20,413 bases of DNA from positions 1 to 20,413 of the IMG/VR virus record IMGVR_UViG_3300035698_006416, one strand, 5' to 3'. The notes below the pieces were generated by a model that saw nothing but the letters and a program-made list of their open reading frames with translations, was not told where the DNA came from and ran no database searches. Each line of letters begins with the position of its first letter. Position 1 is the first letter of the stretch. This DNA comes from a virus. Of this stretch, positions 7,418 to 15,286 are shown piece by piece. Both the position numbers and the translations under genes were made by a program.

Positions 7418-8031
7418 TGTCCTTGATTTCCGTACAAGTTGATCCCGCGACGTTGGCAAACTTGGAATCCGTGTTTGTCGATTCGCCGAAGGACATCTCC
7501 AAGGTGCTGTATCGCGCCATCAACCGCGCGAGCAACAAGATGCGCAGCATGATCGTCAAGCGCGCATCAAAGGAACTGGGAATCAAGGCGAAGATCATCA
7601 GGACGCGCGTCTGGTTTCGGAAGGCGACAAGCAAGAGATTGCAGTCGTCCGTGCGTGGCGGCGTGAAAGGGTTTGATCTTGCCGGTTTTTCGCCAGTGCA
7701 AACGCCGGCTGGCGTAAAGGTGAAGGTCGGGCGAAAACGTCATGTGTTGCCGCACACGTTCATTGCGACGGTCAAGCACGGGCATCGTGGCGTGTTTATG
7801 CGCGCTGCGGTGTATCGTAGCGCGCCGTGGTGGCTTCGTGATGATTTGACGCCGAAAGAGCTAGGAAAATTGGTTGCCCGGGTGCCGATCCGCGAACAGC
7901 GCACGGCCGGCGTGGCCCCGGCGATTAGAAAAATCGGCGCGTTACCCGAAATACTTTCGGAAGGTTCGGCGGTACTCGAAAAACGGATCAAGGCCGAGAC
8001 GGAACGAATCCTGAATCGGAAGAGGCGATAA
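7417..8031 (+). CDS. Minor tail protein Z-like (gpZ family)
   Basis: The 204-residue basic protein matches the gpZ pattern. It has an N-terminal helix with YRAINRASNKMRSMIVKRAS, then LGIKAKIIRTRVWFRKA (the recognisable N(I/L)KAKxIRxx segment), a beta region (VKVKVGRKRHVLPHTFIATV), the GHRGVFMRA motif and a C-terminal charged helix. Minor tail protein Z contributes to tail-tip or tail-terminus maturation in lambda; its length (192 there) is close. I chose GTG 7417 (TAGTG junction) because GGAG (7405-7408) is 8 bases upstream. The GTG at 7408 would leave no room for a ribosome site. The next gene is gpU-like, as expected. Confidence 0.75.
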   Translation: MSLISVQVDPATLANLESVFVDSPKDISKVLYRAINRASNKMRSMIVKRASKELGIKAKIIRTRVWFRKATSKRLQSSVRGGVKGFDLAGFSPVQTPAGVKVKVGRKRHVLPHTFIATVKHGHRGVFMRAAVYRSAPWWLRDDLTPKELGKLVARVPIREQRTAGVAPAIRKIGALPEILSEGSAVLEKRIKAETERILNRKRR

Positions 8032-8035
8032 CGGC

Positions 8036-8494
8036 ATGGCAACGCCCATCGTGGAACAGATAGCACAGGCGATCAAGGCCGCGCTCGACACGATGATAGC
8101 TGAGGGCACGGCAAGTGTTGTCGAGCGACCGTTGCGTAGCGGGCTGCCGGATCACCCGCAAGACAAGATGCTTGTGCTGTACCAGGATGACCCGGACCGC
8201 GCGGAGCCGACTGAGGAGGCATACGCTAAGGTCACGTGGACGCAGCCATTTGCCATTGCGTGTTTCGTGCGTCCCGCCGATGCGGACGACACGCCGATCG
8301 ACACGCGGATCAACACGCTGCGCAGCGATGTCGAGAGGCTGTTGCGCGTAGACCCGTTTTGGGATGGGCTGGCAATCGACACGTTCATTCTGTCGCCGAC
8401 GAGCTTCGCCATTGGCGAGGCGTTCGAGGGCGTCGTCGTGAATTGCGAGGTCCTCTATCGGACCTTGCTTGACGACCCGTACACACAAGGATAG
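8036..8494 (+). CDS. Tail terminator candidate (gpU-like)
   Basis: This 152-residue acidic protein starts with an amphipathic helix (IVEQIAQAIKAALDTMIAEG) followed by a beta-rich body (KMLVLYQDD, WTQPFAIACFV, DTFILSPTSFAIGEAFEGVV, VNCEVLYRTLLDDPYTQG). This helix-then-strands plan is that of phage tail terminator or completion proteins, which cap the tail tube. The position immediately between the gpZ-like and tail-tube genes matches lambda gpU. No definitive motif is visible, so order and shape carry the call. Confidence 0.65.
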   Translation: MATPIVEQIAQAIKAALDTMIAEGTASVVERPLRSGLPDHPQDKMLVLYQDDPDRAEPTEEAYAKVTWTQPFAIACFVRPADADDTPIDTRINTLRSDVERLLRVDPFWDGLAIDTFILSPTSFAIGEAFEGVVVNCEVLYRTLLDDPYTQG

Positions 8495-8506
8495 GAGACT
8501 AGGAAA

Positions 8507-9421
8507 ATGGCTGGCCCACTGCTGAACAGAGTTCGAGTGCTTGCCGCGAAGGTGGAAGGCACGCCGGGAACTGCGGAAGCGTTGACCGCGGCTGAAGCTG
8601 CGCACAACGTGTTCGACGCGAAAATCCAGCAAATGATGGATGTCGAGGAGCGGCCTGAGCAGGGCGGATTTGAGGCCTTGCCGACAGTGCTTGGCGGCCA
8701 CAAGGGCCAGATCACGTTCTCGATGGAGATGTACGGCGGCGCAGCCGCGCCGCCCTGGGCGTCCGTGTTTCTCCCCGCGTGTGGGCTGGGCATCGTAGTC
8801 GGAACGTACAAGCTCGACAAACTCCCGCCGGAGGCCGCCGCGAGTACGTGCGAGACGATCACGATCGGGATGTATGAGGATGGCGTGTTCAAGGTGCTTG
8901 CCGGCTGCATGGGGAACGCGAAGTTCACATTTGACGCGGGCAAGAAGGCTCGCGTTGAGTTCACGTTTACCGGCATCTGGGCCGCGCCGACGGACGTGGC
9001 AATTCTCGCGCCGACGTATCCCACGAGCGTGCCGCTGCGATTCGTGTCGTCCGCGCTGACCGTCGGGGCGTGGACTCCGGCAGTGCAGCAGTTGACCATC
9101 GACCTTGGCAACGTGGTCTATCTGCGCGAGGACTCGACCAAGGCGTCTGGGTACTCATCGGCTGTGATTCAGAATCGGCTCGTCAAGGGCACGCTGAACC
9201 CGGAGACGGCGCTCATTGCAACCAAGGACCTGTTCGGAGAGTGGCTTGCGGCGACGGAGGCGGCCCTATCGGTTAAGGCGATTGCCGGTGCCGCCGACTG
9301 CACGCTTACGGCCACGGAGATGCAATTTCTCAATCCCCAGGAAGCCGAACGGGAAGGACTCCAGACGACGGAACTGGAGTATCAGCTGAACGCGGACGAC
9401 CTGACGCTGACGTTTACCTAG
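8507..9421 (+). CDS. Major tail tube protein
   Basis: The 304-residue protein starts LLNRVRVLAAKVEGTPGTAE, a common opening of phage tail-tube proteins (an extended arm with VExTPGTA). It continues as alternating strands including FTFTGIWAAPTD and a TELEYQLNADDLTLTF ending. Hexamers of such proteins stack into the tail tube. Two AG-rich ribosome sites precede the ATG (AGGAG 8493-8497 and AGGA 8501-8504). It lies between tail terminator and tail chaperone genes, the canonical position for the tube protein. Its length exceeds lambda gpV (246), implying an extra domain. Confidence 0.8.
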   Translation: MAGPLLNRVRVLAAKVEGTPGTAEALTAAEAAHNVFDAKIQQMMDVEERPEQGGFEALPTVLGGHKGQITFSMEMYGGAAAPPWASVFLPACGLGIVVGTYKLDKLPPEAAASTCETITIGMYEDGVFKVLAGCMGNAKFTFDAGKKARVEFTFTGIWAAPTDVAILAPTYPTSVPLRFVSSALTVGAWTPAVQQLTIDLGNVVYLREDSTKASGYSSAVIQNRLVKGTLNPETALIATKDLFGEWLAATEAALSVKAIAGAADCTLTATEMQFLNPQEAEREGLQTTELEYQLNADDLTLTFT

Positions 9422-9434
9422 CCCAGGAGGAGCG

Positions 9435-9884
9435 ATGCCCCTAGCACTGGATACAGCAGAGACATTCGAGGTCGTGCTCGAAACGGACAAGGGCGTTGAC
9501 CCGCAACCGGCGTTCGTGTTTCGTTACCTGTCGGCTCGTGAGTGGCGACAGGTCGCCAAGGTTGGCGACGACCGCGAAGCGCTTGCCGCGAGCGAAGAAC
9601 CGCTTGACGCTCTCTATGGTACTCTGTGTGTCAACCTCGTCGGATGGCAGAACCTCCGGGACCGTTCGGGGCAAGAGATTCCGTTTGACGCAGCCGAGCT
9701 CGACACGCTTACCACGGTTGGCGAAGCGTGGGAACTCTACTACTCGGCACGGCGGCAGGTTCGGCTGACGCCGGACCTAAAAAAAAACTCAGAGTTGCCG
9801 TCGCCTACCAATACGGGCGAATCTGTGCCGGAGAGTGCGGAGGGTGTCCCCACGCCGGAGGGCGCCCCGCCCCTGGCGCCGTAA
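9435..9884 (+). CDS. Tail assembly chaperone gpG-like, zero-frame product
   Basis: This 149-residue product starts with FEVVLETDKGVDPQPAFVFRY and a helical middle (AREWRQVAKVGDDREALAAS, TVGEAWELYYSARRQVRL). After the slippery site its C-terminus becomes a disordered Pro/Ser/Glu-rich tail (SPTNTGESVPESAEGVPTPE). Tail assembly chaperones of this kind occur between tube and tape measure genes and are made in two forms, the longer by a -1 ribosomal frameshift (see 9779). It binds and holds the tape measure during tail assembly in characterised siphophages. AGGAGG precedes the ATG. Position, disordered tail, and frameshift make the call secure, though the core fold is inferred. Confidence 0.82.
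   Translation: MPLALDTAETFEVVLETDKGVDPQPAFVFRYLSAREWRQVAKVGDDREALAASEEPLDALYGTLCVNLVGWQNLRDRSGQEIPFDAAELDTLTTVGEAWELYYSARRQVRLTPDLKKNSELPSPTNTGESVPESAEGVPTPEGAPPLAP
9779..9788 (+). promoter_or_regulatory. Programmed -1 ribosomal frameshift slippery site
   Basis: Nine A residues (9779-9787) followed by C create two overlapping slippery heptamers in the gpG frame: A-AAA-AAA (9779-9785) and A-AAA-AAC (9782-9788). A -1 slip moves ribosomes into the overlapping frame that is open to 10156, joining the two chaperone segments. A GGCGCC/GGCGCC stem (9861-9866 / 9875-9880) exists further downstream but is too far to be an obvious stimulator. Confidence 0.85.
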
Positions 9885-10156
9885 TCGCCCAGTACGAATG
9901 CCCCGAGTGTGGCGGCAAGGGATGCGAGGAATGCGACGGCGACGGAGATCAACGACTGACTATCTGCCCGCTGGAATACGTGATGCCGGATGTCTGGCAA
10001 GGGATCGAAATGGCTGACCTGTACAAACGCGGATCACCACCGCTTGCGGGTGGCAGCCTCGATCAGACTCAGGTATTCCTTGATGCCGCTCGGTTCGTGT
10101 GGGGCGAGGCAGCCCACTGGCGCGCCGAACTTGGATTGACGATGACCGATGGCTAA
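9788..10156 (+). CDS. Tail assembly chaperone gpGT, frameshift extension with DnaJ-type cysteine motifs
   Basis: This is the -1 frame segment translated only as a fusion to the first 118 residues of the gpG-like protein, giving about 240 residues (close to lambda gpGT, 279). It starts LRVAVAYQYGRICAGECGGC and carries two perfect tandem CxxCxGxG motifs, CPECGGKG and CEECDGDG (fusion residues 156-171), plus further cysteines at about 131, 135, 138 and 179. Such motifs bind zinc in DnaJ-family chaperones. The rest is helical (LDAARFVWGEAAHWRAEL), like other T extensions. There is no ribosome site of its own, and its stop overlaps the tape measure ATG. Confidence 0.8.
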   Translation, partial: LRVAVAYQYGRICAGECGGCPHAGGRPAPGAVIAQYECPECGGKGCEECDGDGDQRLTICPLEYVMPDVWQGIEMADLYKRGSPPLAGGSLDQTQVFLDAARFVWGEAAHWRAELGLTMTDG

Positions 10157-11921
10157 GCAATCCCTCGAAATCGTGATGAAGGCTCGGGACGAGGCGAGCT
10201 CCAAGCTGAAGAAGGTACAGTCGAGCATTGCCGGCTTGAATGCAGCGACGGTTGCGGGGGGTCTTGCCGCCATCGGTGGAATCGGGATGCTGGCCAAGGC
10301 GGCGGCCGCGGGGGTCATGGGCATCGTCGCTGCACAGAAGGAAGCCGCTGCGGTTCAGCAGGGTTCGGCGTCTGATATCCTGGAATCGCAGATCAAAATC
10401 AACACCGCGTGGGCCGAGCTTGGCGGATCAATCCCGCTCATCGGCGAAGCCGTGAAGAAGGCAATGGACGCCTGGTCGGATGCGGAGGGCATCCGCAAGG
10501 CTATTGCGGCAATCAAGCAGATTGAAGCTGCCGCGAAAAAGTATCACGATAAGGCCATGCAATGGGCTCGGGAACGCGCGTTCCTGGAAGCCAAGGTCGC
10601 CGGAAAAACGGCGGCGCAAATTGCGGCGATGAAAATTGAGTACGCACGCGAGGGGCGCGCGGCCGATATTGCCGAGATGCGAAAGCAGGAACAGAAAGCC
10701 CATACGCTAGTAAAACAGGCAGCTCGAAAGATAAGCGAGTTGCGTATAAATGAAGAAGAAGAGTACAGGCGGCAGGTAGAACAGCATGGTAAGAAATGGG
10801 CCGATTCCAGCCGCAGCATTGGTGGTGGCGCCAAGCAACGCAAGGCGGCAGATGCCACCTACAAAGACCTCGTAAAGAAGCGCGCATCGATTCGCGCCGA
10901 CCTCCGCTCAATGGAATCGGATGAGGCGCGCCGAAAGATTGCCGAGGACAAGGATATTGAGCAGCAGCGCACGAACGAAATTGAAGCGGAAGAAAAGAAA
11001 CGCGCGAGTAGTGCCAAGTCGTTTGCCGATCGGCACGCAGCGGACATGGCGGCAATACGGTCGGCAGCAGCGGCGCGCCGCGACACGGCTGAACAGGCCG
11101 AGGCGCGGGCAACCAGAGAGCGCTACGCGAAGATGCTTGCGCCGTATGCTGCGGCGTTGCATGGCAAGGAAAAAGCCGACGAGAACTATGCTGCGGCTAA
11201 GCTAAAAATCGAGGAGTACGCTGCGCATGAGATGCGGCGAATCCAGGAGGAGGGTGGCGACCGGGCGGAAGCCGAGGATGAGATAGCGCGGCGAACCGAA
11301 GCAGCTAAGGACGTTCACGCCGCCGAACTCCACCAGGCGCGCCGCGCCGCCAAGATGCGAGAGCGGATCGAGAAGGAGAAGGCTGCCGCGCTCCTGGCGA
11401 TTCAGAAAAAATCCGCGTCAGCAGCGGCAGCCGAGGCGAAACGGGCCGCCGACGCACAAACCGCCGCTGACCGCAAGGCGGCCGAAGAGAAGCGCCGATC
11501 CGACGAGCAGGCGGCGGCCACAAAATCACAGCTTGAACAGACGATTCTCCGAGCTACCGGGAAGAGCCGCGAAGCTGACCTGCGAGCGAACGCAGAGCAC
11601 TACGCCGGAATCCGCAAGGAGATTGATGCCAGCGCTACTGCCGACAAGGACCGATTGAAGGCGTTGGCGACGATAGCCGAGAAGTTGCGCGCGCGAGAGA
11701 TCAAGGGCAAGGACACCCCCACCGGCGCGCCGGAGGTGACGGCCTTCACGTCGCGGTTCCTCCAGCGCGCGCCCGGCCGCGAATCGAAGCCCGTGAACGC
11801 AGGCGACCTGGACAGCCAAACCAAGACCATCAGTGCGGAACTCGCAAAACTCCCGCGCAACATGGCGGCGGAAATCGCGCGCGAACTCGGGCAGCGGTTG
11901 AAAATCAGTAGCCTTAACTGA
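10149..11921 (+). CDS. Tail tape measure protein
   Basis: The 590-residue protein starts with MAKQSLEIVMKARDEASSKL, a typical tape-measure opening, followed by a hydrophobic Gly/Ala-rich segment (about residues 29-62) and then very long Ala/Glu/Lys/Arg-rich coiled coil (about 100-530) with virtually no folded domain. Such proteins set tail length and occupy the tail lumen before injection. At the usual ~1.5 Angstrom per residue this predicts a tail of roughly 90 nm. No peptidase or lysozyme domain is seen. The start overlaps the chaperone stop by 8 bases, so translation is coupled. Position after the frameshifted chaperones supports it strongly. Confidence 0.88.
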   Translation: MAKQSLEIVMKARDEASSKLKKVQSSIAGLNAATVAGGLAAIGGIGMLAKAAAAGVMGIVAAQKEAAAVQQGSASDILESQIKINTAWAELGGSIPLIGEAVKKAMDAWSDAEGIRKAIAAIKQIEAAAKKYHDKAMQWARERAFLEAKVAGKTAAQIAAMKIEYAREGRAADIAEMRKQEQKAHTLVKQAARKISELRINEEEEYRRQVEQHGKKWADSSRSIGGGAKQRKAADATYKDLVKKRASIRADLRSMESDEARRKIAEDKDIEQQRTNEIEAEEKKRASSAKSFADRHAADMAAIRSAAAARRDTAEQAEARATRERYAKMLAPYAAALHGKEKADENYAAAKLKIEEYAAHEMRRIQEEGGDRAEAEDEIARRTEAAKDVHAAELHQARRAAKMRERIEKEKAAALLAIQKKSASAAAAEAKRAADAQTAADRKAAEEKRRSDEQAAATKSQLEQTILRATGKSREADLRANAEHYAGIRKEIDASATADKDRLKALATIAEKLRAREIKGKDTPTGAPEVTAFTSRFLQRAPGRESKPVNAGDLDSQTKTISAELAKLPRNMAAEIARELGQRLKISSLN

Positions 11922-11929
11922 GGTGCCCC

Positions 11930-12766
11930 ATGCCTCTCGTGAATATTCAAGAAAGATGGAGCAACGTTAACGTCCACATCGGGCAGGTGGACGGAATCGC
12001 GAACACGGAATACGGGTCGGCCCGAAGCTGGACCGTGCTCATGGAGCCTCCGAATGAGGGCGCCATGTATGCGATCGTAGCGGCGGGGTTGCCTGTCATC
12101 GGCGATGCACACCCGGATGCCACAGACCAAAAGGCATTGCGCAAGACCTGCGTACCGCTCGGGCCGCTGCTGTACGAGGTGAACGTAGACTATGCCGGTA
12201 AGACAAGCCCACTGTACGAACCATACGAGCGCCGTTGGGGGGCTTCGGCCTCGACTGAGGACATAGATCAAGACGCCGACGGTGATCCGATCCGAACGCC
12301 GACGAAAGAGCCGTTCGTAGGGATGAAAAAAGAGATCCTTGATCCGGTGTACATAGTGACGCGCAATGAGTTGGCGTTCCCGACGACGACCGCGTTGGCA
12401 TTTCGGAACCGGCTGAACTCGGATGTGTTCTTGGGGCAGGATGCTGGCAAGGCCAAGATGGGCGCGATTACCGGGAATCGAGTGGTTGACGGGGCGGCGT
12501 ACTATTGGCAGGTGACGTATCCGATAGCATTCCGCGATGACGGATGGGCGCGCCGGACGTTGTGTGAGGGGAAGCGGCACTGGACAGGCAAGCTCTTGGC
12601 AAGCGGTGAGAAGCAGATCATCCCTATCGTTGTGGGCGGCGTCCCCGTGTCCAAGCCGATGCGACTGGACGCGACCGGGAAGCTGCTGGCCGAGAGCGAT
12701 GCGGACGTATGGCTAGAGTTCGACATTTACGAGTCGACGGCGTTCGCGCCGTTGGCGTTGGTATGA
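11930..12766 (+). CDS. Distal-tail-region protein, unknown family
   Basis: The 278-residue protein has WTVLMEPPNEGAMYAIVAAG near the N-terminus and a distinctive middle: PVYIVTRNELAFP, FRNRLNSDVFLGQDAGKAKM, YYWQVTYPIAFRDDGWAR. The spacing of these blocks matches a family I recall from planctomycetal phage-like loci, but I cannot name a function. It is beta-rich overall and soluble. GAGGTG (11920-11925) overlaps the tape measure stop and is well placed for the ATG at 11930. Position right after the tape measure is where distal tail or baseplate hub proteins occur, so a tail-tip protein is the best inference. Confidence 0.6.
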   Translation: MPLVNIQERWSNVNVHIGQVDGIANTEYGSARSWTVLMEPPNEGAMYAIVAAGLPVIGDAHPDATDQKALRKTCVPLGPLLYEVNVDYAGKTSPLYEPYERRWGASASTEDIDQDADGDPIRTPTKEPFVGMKKEILDPVYIVTRNELAFPTTTALAFRNRLNSDVFLGQDAGKAKMGAITGNRVVDGAAYYWQVTYPIAFRDDGWARRTLCEGKRHWTGKLLASGEKQIIPIVVGGVPVSKPMRLDATGKLLAESDADVWLEFDIYESTAFAPLALV

Positions 12767-12776
12767 TCGGCGCACC

Positions 12777-13364
12777 ATGAGCAGCGCCCTACACGGCTTC
12801 TCTGCCGACGACGTGAAGCGCATAGGGGATGCGGTTGCCCGCGTCGAGGGCGCCCCACGCCGTGTGGCAAGTGATGCCGACGTGACTGACAATCGCTGGA
12901 CCGATGCGCGTGCCGCCTCGAATGTCAGTGGCGAAGTCGTTCCACAATACGGCCTGCTGTGGAACACGGATTCGGACGTGGACGGCGTGATGGAAGTGGA
13001 TCGGATTGAGTATCCCGGCGTCAGCGCGTTGGCAATCGCCGCCGACGAAATTCCGGTTGATGGCGACGGCATGGCGTGGATTGAGGGGCGGCACACCGTG
13101 CTCGTCAACGCGGCGGATCATGCCGGAATTTCCGTAGGCGACGACCTCGGGCCACAGCAGGACTCGTTCGCGGCGATCCCCCAGGAGGGGGGCAGCCTGC
13201 TGGTCGTGGGGCTTGGCGACTCGCCTTACGTGGACGTTGAGATGCGAGGCCGCCGATGCGACACGGCTATGATCGCCGGCCGCAACTGCGAGGTCCTCGT
13301 GATCGATCCGGCCGTGTTTAAGTTTGCCGTCGCCTCGGATGATGGAACGGTGTACCTGGAATGA
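12777..13364 (+). CDS. Hypothetical distal tail/virion protein
   Basis: This 195-residue protein is not recognised by function. An N-terminal helix (ADDVKRIGDAVARVEG) and the segment NVSGEVVPQYGLLWN lead into strands (WIEGRHTVLVNAADHAGISV, VVGLGDSPYVDVEM). The phrase SGEVVPQYGLLW is echoed by NQSGSTRSQYSVLS in the next gene, suggesting related beta-sandwich modules. The ATG has only a weak ribosome site. The stop overlaps the next ATG (ATGA). It lies in the distal tail block and is probably a virion component. Confidence 0.5.
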   Translation: MSSALHGFSADDVKRIGDAVARVEGAPRRVASDADVTDNRWTDARAASNVSGEVVPQYGLLWNTDSDVDGVMEVDRIEYPGVSALAIAADEIPVDGDGMAWIEGRHTVLVNAADHAGISVGDDLGPQQDSFAAIPQEGGSLLVVGLGDSPYVDVEMRGRRCDTAMIAGRNCEVLVIDPAVFKFAVASDDGTVYLE

Positions 13365-14122
13365 GTCAGTTGTTAATCGTCGCCGAAGTCACGGGAGCGG
13401 CAGGGGTGTGGAAAGCGTACCCCGCGAGCCGTGTGCGATGGCCTGCGGGCTATGAGGTGGTGCCCCGCGACGGGCACGCCGAGGTCCGGGCTGGCATCGG
13501 CGAACGATGGCTGCTGCGGCCAGACACCGTGGATTTTACCGGGTTCACGATTACGGACCTCAGCAACCGAATCTCCAAGATGACAGCCAAACCGGCAGCC
13601 GCCGCCGCGCTTGGCGCAATCCCCCCGGTGCCGGGGCCCCAGGTGCTCGTGCGCAATCAGAGCGGCAGCACGCGAAGCCAGTACAGCGTGCTGAGCATCA
13701 GTAGCGTGAGTATCATTGATACGCGAGCGGTGCTGAACCTGATTACGCCTCCGGCTGTGATTGCGGATCGGGCTGCGTTTGTCGTGCTCGCGGAACCGCT
13801 TGCCAACACCGCCGTGGGTTGGGCATGGGTCCGAGGGCTGTGTGTCTGCAAAGTGAATATCCACGACACGGGGCACACCCGCGCCGGGCCGATCGGGGGG
13901 CTCGTGACGCACCTGCAATCGCTCGGCACGGGGACTGCGCAGATACTCTGGGCCGAAGCCGGGACCGGGATCAAGTGGTGCTTGCTTGATCTTGATTCCC
14001 TTGTCGGGTTCCCGACGATCTACAAGGCCACGGCCGATGCGGCAGCGGGCGCGATTACCGCGAAGTGGATAGACGACGCGGGTGCCGTGACGGGGACGAC
14101 AGAGACGTTTAAGGTGTACTGA
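13361..14122 (+). CDS. Hypothetical virion protein, beta-rich
   Basis: The 253-residue protein has an N-terminal stretch (LIVAEVTGAAGVWKAYPASR), a proline spacer (IPPVPGPQ), then VLVRNQSGSTRSQYSVLSI, FVVLAEPLANTAVGWAWVRG and TAQILWAEAGTGIKWCLLDL. This run of blocks is familiar to me from planctomycetal phage-like loci, where no function is assigned. No membrane segment or catalytic motif is visible. Its ATG overlaps the previous stop by 4 bases. It comes just before the Kelch-like propeller gene, so an adaptor or fibre-base role is plausible; that is inference. Confidence 0.55.
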   Translation: MSQLLIVAEVTGAAGVWKAYPASRVRWPAGYEVVPRDGHAEVRAGIGERWLLRPDTVDFTGFTITDLSNRISKMTAKPAAAAALGAIPPVPGPQVLVRNQSGSTRSQYSVLSISSVSIIDTRAVLNLITPPAVIADRAAFVVLAEPLANTAVGWAWVRGLCVCKVNIHDTGHTRAGPIGGLVTHLQSLGTGTAQILWAEAGTGIKWCLLDLDSLVGFPTIYKATADAAAGAITAKWIDDAGAVTGTTETFKVY

Positions 14123-14140
14123 TTTCAGCGCGGGGACGGC

Positions 14141-15274
14141 ATGGACAGCGGCGATCTCCTCATCCCGATGATGAATGCCGATGGGAATATGGCGGCGTTC
14201 GAGGTGTCGTCGCCCACGAAATCCGGCGAGTTTTTCATCCCCCTGGAAAACGCGGACGGGACGCTCTGTGCGGCTCAGGTGCGGCCGGCCGAAAAGCAGG
14301 ACGAGTATTGTATCTGGGCGCAGACGGCTGACGGGGGGCTGGCGCTTTTCAGGAGTGCGGTGTCTGACAACGTGTTCGCGTGGTTTGTTGGGGGGAGCGG
14401 GGTAGCGGGAAGACAAACTCGCATTGACGGTCTTGATTTGACTAACGAAAGCGCTAGCGTGGTAGATAGAGCGGATTTGCCTGTTGCGCGTGCCGGAATG
14501 AGCACGATGCAGAATGCGCTGTTTGCATGGTTTGGCGGTGGATTCTCGACAGGGTATGAAGATCGTGTGGACCGCATGGAGTTTGCCGACGACACGACAA
14601 ACGCAATCTTTAGATGCGATCTCTCTCTGGCACGAAACTCCGTGAAAGGCGTGTCGGCGTCTCTTTTTGGGTATACCCTTGGCGGCGACCTTGCCGGTGG
14701 CGAGCCCATGACAGACCGAGTAGATAGAATTGAGTTTGCGGATGACACCACAAATGCACTCGACAGGTGCAACATGGTGCAGGAGGCGTTTTCGTACACG
14801 GCGCGAGAAACACCAGAATATGGATATGCAATGGGGGGATATACATACACGGGATACACAAATCTGAAAAACATCAGCCGCTTGGTATTTGCAAACGATA
14901 CGACTGATATGCTTGACAGGGCGGAGTTGCCCGTCGCGGTTCGCGGGGCAACATCTGTAAAAACATTTGATTCATCGTTCATCTACTCTTGCGGTGGAAG
15001 GACGGGAGCGTATGTCAAAGACTGCAATCGGTATGATACGGCTTCGGATACCGTAAATGCGGTGCATAAGCTGGACACCACCCTTCCTGCCGGCGCAACC
15101 ATGGGAGGCGTTTACAACTCAACGTATGGTTGGCTTGCGGGCGGGTGGGTAAGTTATTTCACGGGTCGTGTGCTCCGAATGACTTTCGCAGACGACACGA
15201 CGGATTTTGTGGACAGGCATCCGACTGTCTTGACTATCGCTCGAAGTGATCTTGCTGCGGCTTGTGCTCCATAA
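14141..15274 (+). CDS. Kelch-like beta-propeller, likely receptor-binding fibre tip
   Basis: The protein has 377 residues. The N-terminus has three repeats spaced exactly 25 residues: LLIPMMNADGNMAAF (6), FFIPLENADGTLCAA (31) and YCIWAQTADGGLALF (56). The rest is six Kelch-type blades, each with a GG doublet (about residues 84, 132, 181, 232, 285, 334) followed by R(V/I)DRxEFADDTTNA and a closing LPVAR-like strand. Six blades fit a complete propeller. Phage Kelch-like proteins of this kind occur in tail fibres and are thought to bind receptors. The region 14400-15250 looks more AT-rich than its flanks, consistent with separate acquisition. GGGGA precedes the ATG. Confidence 0.72.
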   Translation: MDSGDLLIPMMNADGNMAAFEVSSPTKSGEFFIPLENADGTLCAAQVRPAEKQDEYCIWAQTADGGLALFRSAVSDNVFAWFVGGSGVAGRQTRIDGLDLTNESASVVDRADLPVARAGMSTMQNALFAWFGGGFSTGYEDRVDRMEFADDTTNAIFRCDLSLARNSVKGVSASLFGYTLGGDLAGGEPMTDRVDRIEFADDTTNALDRCNMVQEAFSYTARETPEYGYAMGGYTYTGYTNLKNISRLVFANDTTDMLDRAELPVAVRGATSVKTFDSSFIYSCGGRTGAYVKDCNRYDTASDTVNAVHKLDTTLPAGATMGGVYNSTYGWLAGGWVSYFTGRVLRMTFADDTTDFVDRHPTVLTIARSDLAAACAP

Positions 15275-15286
15275 CAAGGAACGACC

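Noticed and set aside
9779-9787. A-run as a sequencing error splitting a single gene
   Set aside because: The position between tail tube and tape measure, the legal slippery heptamers and the plausible zero-frame C-terminus match known programmed frameshifts, though an indel error cannot be fully excluded.
11600-12580. Minus-strand ORF (326 codons) over the tape measure end and next gene
   Set aside because: It has no domain and spans two plus-strand genes that have good ribosome sites and fit the tail gene order.
13373-14416. Minus-strand ORF (347 codons) opposite two virion genes
   Set aside because: Composition is Arg/Pro/His-rich with no domain, and it runs across the junction of two coupled plus-strand genes.
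14375-15274. Diversity-generating retroelement variable region in the Kelch gene
   Set aside because: No reverse transcriptase gene and no matching template repeat were seen in the window.
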